This document shows positions 28,160 to 35,459 of a stretch of DNA of 35,459 bases, in pieces. Numbering within the stretch: the stretch's first letter is position 1; each line of letters begins with the position of its first letter. The translations under genes were made by a program, and so were the position numbers. The notes beneath the pieces were generated by a model that was given only the letters and a program-made list of their open reading frames with translations, was not told where the DNA came from and made no database searches. The stretch lies in contig JANSLP010000328.1 of assembly GCA_029298735.1 (NCBI GenBank), positions 1 through 35,459 of the forward strand, read 5' to 3'. This DNA comes from Ophiostoma sp. CBS 140.51 (Eukaryota > Ascomycota > Sordariomycetes > Ophiostomatales > Ophiostomataceae).

Positions 28160-29604
28160 TATCTCTTGCTCGCCTTTTTACACAACCTCATTGTCGAGGA
28201 GAATGATCCCAAAAATCAAGGGGCTCGTACTTCTCATTCCGGCAGCAAATAAGATAGTTGTAAAGTCCCCAAGACGGCAGGCACAATCGCGCTAACACTT
28301 GTGAGATCGCGCCACAACTGCAAACAAGGCTCAAGGCTTGCATCCAAGATGCTCAGTGACAGTGACGTTCCAAAAAGGTTAGGAGGCCTTCTCTTCCTGC
28401 AGCCACAGTTCCAAGGCTCTCGTAAACAATATCGCTGCATGCGTGAGAAGCGTGTGAGCCGTGAGATGTGGCTCGAGGTCTTGTTTGAGTGTTTGTTGCT
28501 TTTCTTTTCCTTTTCCAGTGGCGTTTGCCTCGTTTCTCGTTCCGGCATGGCCATGTTTGTTTTGTGTCTATTTTGGTCGTTCATGTCGTTCTTCATGTTC
28601 TTGTTGTTCCTGGCGGCCGCCTCTGCCATCCCTCCCTTTTCTTTTTCTGTCATCGAGACAGATCTACGCAGCGTGTCTTGAACTCACTGTATTTCAGTGT
28701 TGACTGTCTTCTTGCAGTACTGTGTAGTGATTTCTTCCCTTCTTGACTTTGAGCGGGGTGGGCCGGATTTGCTTCCAAGTCAGTGACGGCGCCTTCCTAT
28801 TTTTGGCCTGCACGCGTTGAGATTGCTCGGCACTCCGTCCCCATTTTTTTCACTCCCACTCAAGCCACACCAATTCCTGCCTCGACTTGCCTCTTCCAGC
28901 ATATGTTTATTATTTGTTTGCCTCCAACAACGTAGTTTGTCTCGGCCGGCCCCTTCTTCGTTCTTGGCTGCAAACTTTTTTTGATCGTTCATCTTGAATG
29001 CATTGTTGAGTTGTTGTGCTTGGCATCCCCTGTTTTCTTGTCGTCTTTTTTGTAATTTTCTGCTTGGTTTGCCTCTTCCCTTTGTTACGCGTTAAACGCC
29101 GCGCATCAGAATTTTTTCCTCTTGCCTTGAGAGCTTTCAATCCTTCTAAACTAAAGAATAGCACCAGCCCAGATGTAACGGAGCATAGCGGAGCCAACCT
29201 TCTTTTCGCTCATTCGCGCTCTTCTGGTCAAACAAGTAGAAGAGACGCTTCACGCGTTTGTCCGTTGTGTCTTCTTATAGAGTCGTTCTAGCCTCCTTTT
29301 CTCCTCCACCTTTCTTCCCCGTATTCGCTGCTCCCATTCGTACAATTAAGTCGTTGCTTGTGGTCCAGCAAAACTGTGGCTGTTTTGCACCTTCCGTGCT
29401 TCTCTGCCTCTGTCCGTGTTCTTTGCACTTTTTGAAGCATCGGCAGTGCCAGCCCCGGAACCAGCCAGTTGCAACTTCCTCGTATAATGTCGACGCGTCT
29501 GTTCTCAATCCGCGAAGTGCGAAGAATGGTAGGCAGACTCCAGATAAAGTGCATCGATCCCTTTTCAGGTGCATCGTTCTTTCCCATTGGCGAATTGGCA
29601 TTTT

Positions 29605-29660
29605 ACAGTCTCACAGTCTCACAGTCTCACAGTCTCACAATCTCACAATCTCACAATCTC
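29605..29660 (+). repeat. 8-bp tandem repeat, seven copies
   Basis: ACAGTCTC four times, then ACAATCTC three times, 56 bases in all. The ordered change from G to A between the two blocks suggests stepwise slippage duplication. It could be a variable-length marker. Confidence 0.9.
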
Positions 29661-31905
29661 ACTGACCTTCTTTGTTGAGATCTCCGTGGCGCAACTGCTC
29701 CAACTGCTCAACTGGCTGTTGCCATTGGCCATTGGTCCAGCCCGTTTCCGCTTCACACTTCCCACCCGTGGGCCAGGCCCTTCTCCCTATTTTGCGGTCC
29801 CCATAGAAAAAAAGAGTCTATGATCAGCATCGTCGAATCTCGCTCTCTCGTTCGTGCGTATTGCCTGTTTCGTCTTTTGCTGTCTAATTTTTTTCTGGCT
29901 CGCCTTTTCCCCCTATTTTCATTTCGTTCTGCAGCCCACTTTATTATTATCTGGGTCACTGCTCTCGCCACGCCCATGGCCCCTGTAGCGTACTGTGTAC
30001 ACTAAGAGAGACACTGTGCATATAAAAGGGCCTTTGGTGGTTGCACAAGAATTAGATCCCTTCTAAAGCCAGCAAAGAGTGCTCTCGCGCAAACAATTAA
30101 GCCTTTACGCTGGACCAGGAAATGTTCTGGACTCGTCAAAGATATGTCGTCGACCTCTACTCCGTCCTGAGTAAAGCTGCGTGCCACGAATCATGCTTTT
30201 GTAGCTGATGGCAATACTCCGTGTGCGTCTCTGAGTCTCATATGCCGTGCGATGTGTGTCAAGCCAGCTACAAGAACGGCCACTCAGGAGCCATGAGTAG
30301 CTACGAGTATCACTTTGTACTCTCCTTATCATATCTGATGCCTGTCCCTGCAGCCGGATGCGCCGCACAAATGGGAGCGGCGTCGATGTGGCTTGAACAG
30401 CCGCGCTGATGAAGATTTCTACAAGCAGCTTTAAGCATCTCACCAGCATCACCCATCTCACTTGACACTCTATTTTGCCTACTCGTTCTCATCGTCTCGT
30501 CCGATATTTCTCAACCAACAGTAACTGCATTACGCACTCTTGCACTTTGCGCTCGCCAACAAGCGTCGTTTGATCTCTTTTCCTCCCTTTCCTCGTAGCG
30601 GGCCGAACAGCTCTCCCTTCCCAGAGGCACAAGCAAGTAAGTACTCTACTCCGTACAGTAAAAAAACAGAAGCAGCTCTTCCAAATTCCAACAGACAACA
30701 CGCACGGTGCGTACTCATCTGTCTTTGCTGCTGTCGGCATGTTGCAGAGTTTCTTTTGGTCCTTTCCCAGTCAGCAAAGCATGCCTTCTGGACGAATTCA
30801 GACACTGCGCCGAACGTTTGGATACGTTCACCCCCCCTGCCGCCCTGTCACCCTGTGCCCTTTTCCCCCCTGTATTTCCAGCGATCTCCAGCGCCCTTCC
30901 AGTCTTCCCCTATTCCAGTCTGCCGTTCTCACCCTCTTACACGCTACCCTTAGTTCGAATGCAACCCTGGATGTCGCCGCATCGCGCATCCTCATCAGCG
31001 GTCCTGCACACACGGTTCCTGCAAAAGAACACAAAGCAGGGAACAGACACAGAAGATTCGACAGGCTCACTCAATTACTGGCTCACTGGCCGGCAAACAA
31101 TCTGGATTGCATGTGCCTTGCATTTCGCACTCCGCGTATTCCCTCTTCACAGCCCCCTCTTTCCTCTTTCCTCTCACAGAAAACCAGATGAGGGCAACCC
31201 CCAGACTGGAGACGCGCAAGGAAACTGGCAGACTGTGTCGCTCTTTCTCCTGCACTAAAAGCTGGCTTGGGCTTGGCACCCCTCTCCAACCTCAAAGGCC
31301 CCCCAAGAGAGCAAAGAACCTTCCCAAAGTGCAACAGAAAGTGCACTTGTGTCGGTGGTAGCTTCCCGAGGAAGTTCGCCGTGCCTTCCGTCAACTCTCC
31401 CGTACCATTCGCGCCTTCCTGATTCATCAGCTGACAAAAAAAAAGTCTTGAGGACAACGTATGTCGTACATGTGCTCTATGCTCTGTACTCAGTACACAT
31501 ATCTTTATCACCAGCAGCAAAAGAGGCAAGAACGACTGCTAACTCATGAAAGTCATCAACGACATACACGACGCGACAGATTCGTAGTCTCTTGTCTGCA
31601 AAACTAGCTATTTTTGGCAGAAATTGGTGTCTCGCGTGGTCAACCATCAATCATCGTCCCCTCACGGCGGCGGGATTATCACATGCGCCTAACTTGCCAG
31701 TACACATTCAACATCCGTACTTGCATCCGTTTGATGCCAGAAACCCCCCGTGAGCAGGTGGCATTAAATCGACAACGTCGCTGCAGTCCGTTTCTCCAGT
31801 CGACAAACTTGACAAACCGACATATCGATCTGTCATTGAAAGTGCGGAGAAGTTGTCTATTCCGTAATGTGACCAGCGACGAAGAAAGCCAACGGAAACC
31901 ACAAG

Positions 31906-31929
31906 CAAGTCCAAGACCAAGTCCAAGAC
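31906..31929 (+). repeat. 12-bp tandem duplication
   Basis: CAAGTCCAAGAC occurs twice head to tail, shortly before the CT-rich leader of the acyltransferase gene. Confidence 0.8.
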
Positions 31930-32456
31930 CACCGTTGCCCGTTTTCCTAGTTTATTTTTGAGCTGTGCATCCCCACACCCCGTCGCTCCTGCCTCCCAAG
32001 ACTTTCAACCTCCTACCTCTTTTTTTCTTCTTTCTCTCCATCTCACCTTCCTTGCTCTCCCGGTCTCCCTTTTCATCTTGGAGAGCTTCCTTTTCGACCT
32101 TCATTTTTCATTCACTTCTTCTTCGCTCGTTCTTGTTTCGTTCCTTTTGTCTTTGGCGATTGCCCTTTGCGACGAAAACGACGACAACAAACACTTGTTC
32201 TTTCCTCTTTTTATTTTACTTTTTTAACCCCCTTTGCCCCCTAATCTAATCTGGTCCGGCTGCCCTGCGAACGCGAGCTCTTGACGCGATCTCTCTCCAA
32301 CGACCTCTTTTCCTCCCTCGTCTCCAAACACAATCGACGAGACTACCATCGCCATTGCCATTTACCCAACAACTACCAACAATCAATACCTCATTATTTT
32401 CGCAATCGAGTTTCTCAGCAGCTTTAGCAGCGTTTACACTACAACAGTTGGCTACA

Positions 32457-34013
32457 ATGGCGAGCGGCGGACTGCTCAACCCGGAGAACCTGGGCGCAAG
32501 CAGCAGCGGCCTTCCTTATCATGAGCCGAACAGAACGACGCTTGAGAAGAACCCAGCGCCGCCTGCGAAGAGCATCGTCTGGAAGATCTGGGATATCTGT
32601 ACGCTGAACGACGGCGCCAGCACGGCCGCGGTCCGGCGGGACACGGCCTACCTCGACGGTCTGCGTGGCTTTGCTGCCTTTTTGGTATACATCCATCACA
32701 ACGAGCTCTGGGCCCACGCCGCCAGCCCCCATGGCGACAATGAGTACTTTGAGAACGCCTACGGCTTCAAGGGCAAGCACTTCTTTGCGACACTGCCGTT
32801 TGTCCGCAACTTTTTCACTGGTGGTCACATAGCAGTGGCCATCTTCTACGTCATCTCGGGCTATGTGCTGTGCGCAAAGCCCCTCGGTCTGATTATCGAC
32901 AAGAAGCCCCTGGCCTTGCTCGACAACCTTGCCTCGTCCGTCTTCCGCCGCTGGTTCCGTCTCTACATTCCCATCTTTGCTACCACGTTTGCCTACGCCA
33001 TGTCCTGGCACATCTTTGGTCACTACTGGGTGTCCAACTCGAAGCAGCACGCCTCCGTTTGGGAGGAGATTTGGGAGTGGTACGTGGAGCTCAAGAACTT
33101 TACCTTTTTGTTCAAGGAGGGCTCCATCTGGGTCTCCATGAACACGCACTTGTGGTCGATTCCCTTTGAGATGCGCGGCTCCATGATTTGTTTCATGACG
33201 ATGCTGGCTACCTACCGCGCCACCCACTTTGCCCGCCATGTCTGCATGATCGCCCTCGCCTGGTACTTCTTGTACATTGTCGACGGCTACTACTGTTGTA
33301 TGTTTATGGTCGGTGTCTATTTCTGCTACCTAGACCTTTTGGCCAAGCGCAACGACGCTGGTTTCCCCTCCATCCTCCGCAAGCTGCAACCCTACAAGAT
33401 GCCTCTCGCGTACGGTTTCTTCGCCCTTGGTATGTTTTTGGCCGGAGTCCCGTCTCAGAAGAACGATCTGATGCTCCTTCGCTCCAACCCTTATTGGTAC
33501 TACTTGTCGTTCCTGAAGCCTCAGGCGGTCTTCGATCCCAAGTGGTTCTTTTTGGTTTTCGCCGCGGGCATGATTGTCGGCACAGTGCCGCACATTCCCA
33601 TTCTGAAGAGTGCCTTTGAGACCAGATTTTGCCAGTACCTGGGCCGCATCTCGTACTCGCTGTACCTGGTGCACGGCCCCGTGCTCGCGTCCATTGGTGA
33701 CCGCGTGTACGCCATGACTGGCTGGTACCGCGTGGTGGAGGATCACGACAAGATGCTGGAGTGGTGGATCAACCGGTTCCAACTACCCAAGACGGGCCCG
33801 ATGGGTCTGGAGATCAACTTCTTGGCGCCCCAGATCATCATCTTCCCCGTCACATTTATCCTGGCCAACCTGGTCACCAAGTACATCGACGAGCCGGCCG
33901 TTCGCTGGCCGGCCAAGCTGTACAAGTGGGTTTGTGGCCCCGGCAACGAGTCGGAGCATCAGCCCGCGCCCGCGCCGGCGCAGCGCGCGTCCGATCCCCA
34001 GCGTCGGGACTAA
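32457..34013 (+). CDS. Acyltransferase-3 family integral membrane protein
   Basis: An intron-free frame of 518 residues. The start is the first in-frame ATG, at 32457 (GCTACAATGG), after a long CT-rich leader. A hydrophilic N terminus of about 60 residues leads to YLDGLRGFAAFLVYIHHNELWAH, the family opening with the conserved His region at residues 80-81. About ten hydrophobic segments follow, including a GYVLCAKPLG segment and RWFRLYIP. Late signatures are RISYSLYLVHGPVLA and the C-terminal KYIDEPAVRWPAKLYKW. Family role: membrane O-acyltransferases that move acyl groups, often acetyl, onto sugars, sterols or other acceptors. The substrate cannot be told. Its divergent partner across the desert is a GT32 enzyme, so glycan acylation is a possible but unproven link. 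Confidence 0.92.
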   Translation: MASGGLLNPENLGASSSGLPYHEPNRTTLEKNPAPPAKSIVWKIWDICTLNDGASTAAVRRDTAYLDGLRGFAAFLVYIHHNELWAHAASPHGDNEYFENAYGFKGKHFFATLPFVRNFFTGGHIAVAIFYVISGYVLCAKPLGLIIDKKPLALLDNLASSVFRRWFRLYIPIFATTFAYAMSWHIFGHYWVSNSKQHASVWEEIWEWYVELKNFTFLFKEGSIWVSMNTHLWSIPFEMRGSMICFMTMLATYRATHFARHVCMIALAWYFLYIVDGYYCCMFMVGVYFCYLDLLAKRNDAGFPSILRKLQPYKMPLAYGFFALGMFLAGVPSQKNDLMLLRSNPYWYYLSFLKPQAVFDPKWFFLVFAAGMIVGTVPHIPILKSAFETRFCQYLGRISYSLYLVHGPVLASIGDRVYAMTGWYRVVEDHDKMLEWWINRFQLPKTGPMGLEINFLAPQIIIFPVTFILANLVTKYIDEPAVRWPAKLYKWVCGPGNESEHQPAPAPAQRASDPQRRD

Positions 34014-35340
34014 GATGCGAAGCCCGTAGCGCTTCGTATCGTTCTCTGCTTGAAGAAAGCAAAAGCAAACTCCTTACTTTTTCTCTCTCCTCCCTCCTCC
34101 TCTTCCCACTTCATGTCTATAATTAGAACTACTCCTTTTACTCTTTACACTTTACACCTTACACCTCTTCTTTGGGTCTTCTTCCCTTCCCCTTTCCCGG
34201 TATCAACTTGTTGAGCCAAAAGCCGGGACTATTGGGTTTTTCTTTTGCTGCCTGCCAGCTTGGTCTTTTTTTGGTTGTTCGTCTCTTTTTACGTTGGTCT
34301 TTTTTGGATGTGGTTTATACGTGGTTGTTTAACTCCTTTTCAAGTATAAACGGTTACACCATTGCCCGGCGTTGGGTCCTTTTGTTTCGACTTTTTTTTT
34401 GTGTCTACGTTAATCTTTTGGTTGCGTCTCTTGGGGCTTTTCTGTTCTCTCGCTACTTTCTTTATCGTGGATACTATCCAACAGTTTCTCCGTAAACTGG
34501 ATAAAAATATTTCAAAAAGTATTTATGCACAGTTCCTCTTCCCGGCCGAGTGTGCACACCTACGGAGCAGACAGTGTGAGCAGTGCGTGTAGTGGGTGCA
34601 GTGAAGTCTGGTCTGGAGTGTGCATGTTCGAGCTCGTCAAATCCGTCACATACCAGAAGGTGTTTCAGTTCCCACTTGTGACGATCGCTCGGCAAAGGAC
34701 GCTGGGGGATACCAGAGAACGGTTCTGGCCAGGCCCAACTGCTGGCCTGAAATAAGTTTGCATTCCAGACTCCAGGACCCCGGAAACAACCGCTCAAAAC
34801 ACAACAAAAACAAACAAGAGAAGACTGCAAGCACAAAGAACAACAAAAACAACTTCTTCAACTTTCTTCAACTGCACACACCCCCTCTTCTTCACGGCAG
34901 ATGTCTCACTTACGAAATCTTGAGGCCAGAACCGACGGCCCCGTCTATGTTGATCGATCGGCTCGTGGAAGCTTGAAGCACACACGCGAAGCACACGGCA
35001 CATGAAAAAATATCTCGGGACTTGAAGACGCCTGTAATTCCGTGATCGCCAAACCATCGTAACAAACAAGGCCAGAATTCGCCTCACCCCTCTTTTCCGT
35101 TTCTTTTTTCCTTTCTTCTTTTCTTTACTCCCTCCGCCCGGTGAACGGAGTATTTCACTCGCGAGAATTACCACTTTCGTAGAAAGCTTCACCTCCTCAG
35201 GGGCTCAACACTTTAACTAGCCGCCTTCTTGCAGACCCATTACTGCAGCATAGGGTCGCAACCAAGTCCACTCACACATGCAGACATATCAAACAGAACA
35301 TCGTGGGAATTTTAAAAAAGGAAATTCACCTTATTTTTAT
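34014..35340. other. 3' region of the acyltransferase gene and spacer
   Basis: T-rich on the plus strand up to about 34480, then mixed sequence without a supported gene. ACGGAGTA occurs at 35146-35153. The last part must hold the 3' untranslated region of the minus-strand gene that enters from the right edge. Confidence 0.45.
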
Positions 35341-35459
35341 TCAAAGAAAGTGTTCCGTAGCACCCGCTCCGCCCGGCGAGGGCGGTGCCGCATCCACTTT
35401 CTTGGCATATTTGGCCGGCAAGAATGCAAACTTGTCGGCGGCGATGGCCGGCTCCTCCT
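35341..35459 (-). CDS. 3' end of an unidentified protein gene (partial, runs off the window)
   Basis: On the minus strand the window edge reads into an open frame of 38 residues (DKFAFLPAKYAKKVDAAPPS in the middle) ending in TGA at 35341-35343. Codons are C/G-ending like the secure genes here. The stop overlaps an AATAAA hexamer (TTTGAATAAAAATAA), a plausible polyadenylation signal. I do not recognise the family from this tail. The rest of the gene lies beyond the window, and an intron cannot be excluded. Confidence 0.5.
   Translation of the reverse strand, partial: EEPAIAADKFAFLPAKYAKKVDAAPPSPGGAGATEHFL

Larger units (their letters stand above)
24186..32456. other. Gene desert of 8.3 kb between divergent GT32 and acyltransferase genes
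   Basis: I find no gene with recognisable family features. 24280-24760 is purine-rich on the plus strand (nearly pure A/G at 24358-24488), so it reads as a CT-rich leader of GT32. 31985-32260 is the CT-rich leader of the acyltransferase gene. Between them are several short tandem repeats, a palindrome with a CCAAT pair at 27881-27929, an isolated TATAAAAG at 30020, a 40-codon ORF at 28130 and a 342-codon minus-strand open frame at 25086-26114. All of these are treated as observations, not genes. It could hold non-coding RNAs, distal regulatory DNA or unrecognised lineage-specific genes. Confidence 0.5.

Noticed and set aside
28301..28681. Plus-strand frame of 126 codons with strongly hydrophobic C-terminal part.
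   Set aside because: Hydrophobicity comes from T-rich DNA; it has a non-ATG start at 28301 and no conserved features.
30380..30420. GTGGCTTGAACAGCCG looks like the T arm of a minus-strand tRNA.
   Set aside because: The T stem does not pair with a seven-base loop, and no D or anticodon arm can be folded.
1..35459. Search by eye for transposase, reverse transcriptase, integrase, CRISPR-like arrays, 5S rRNA and telomere repeats.
   Set aside because: None of the recognisable motifs was found on either strand.

Overview
The window looks like nuclear DNA of a filamentous ascomycete (Pezizomycotina, perhaps Sordariomycetes-like). The evidence is short GT..AG introns with strict CTAAC branch sites, a Zn2Cys6 regulator, an AA9 polysaccharide monooxygenase, a GH5 endoglucanase, C-rich third codon positions, and long intergenic spaces with pyrimidine-rich leaders. 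The species cannot be fixed from the sequence. No prokaryotic operon, CRISPR array or intact transposon was seen.

Layout, left to right: a gene-poor left flank (1-3009) ending in a CT-rich leader; a GPI-anchored GH16 CRH-type wall transglycosylase (+, 3010-4524, one intron); a secreted subtilisin-like protease (-, 5180-6388); a 2.6 kb spacer with one candidate small secreted protein and a hairpin-rich repeat; a Zn2Cys6 transcription factor (+, 8967-11621); an initiator tRNA-Met (-, 11761-11832); a foldback inverted repeat; a DHA2-type MFS transporter (+, 12572-14323); an atypical secreted GH20-family protein with a LamG-like tail (+, 15022-17307); an AA9 LPMO (+, 18106-18903, three exons, the last a micro-exon); a GH5 endoglucanase (+, 20336-21497, three exons); a Golgi-type GT32 glycosyltransferase with a long charged tail (-, 22524-24185); an 8.3 kb gene desert; an acyltransferase-3 family membrane protein (+, 32457-34013); and the 3' end of an unidentified gene (-, 35341 to the edge).

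The theme is the cell wall and extracellular polysaccharide or protein turnover. Five products carry signal peptides and look secreted or surface-anchored (CRH, subtilase, GH20, AA9, GH5). AA9 oxidatively cleaves cellulose chains that a GH5 endoglucanase can then use. The MFS transporter and the Zn2Cys6 factor could be the export/import and control parts of this neighbourhood, but that is inference from position only. Start codons, introns and residue positions were worked out by hand from the sequence. No homology search was run.

The most unusual points are: the GH20 protein with a changed active-site context and an added domain; a 150-nt stop-free, in-phase intron in the CRH gene; the 12-nt terminal exon that supplies the last cysteine of the AA9; two small structured repeats that share a 22-nt motif (8.3 and 12.2 kb); long pyrimidine-rich leaders on three wall- or glycan-type genes; and the large desert with an orphan TATA box.
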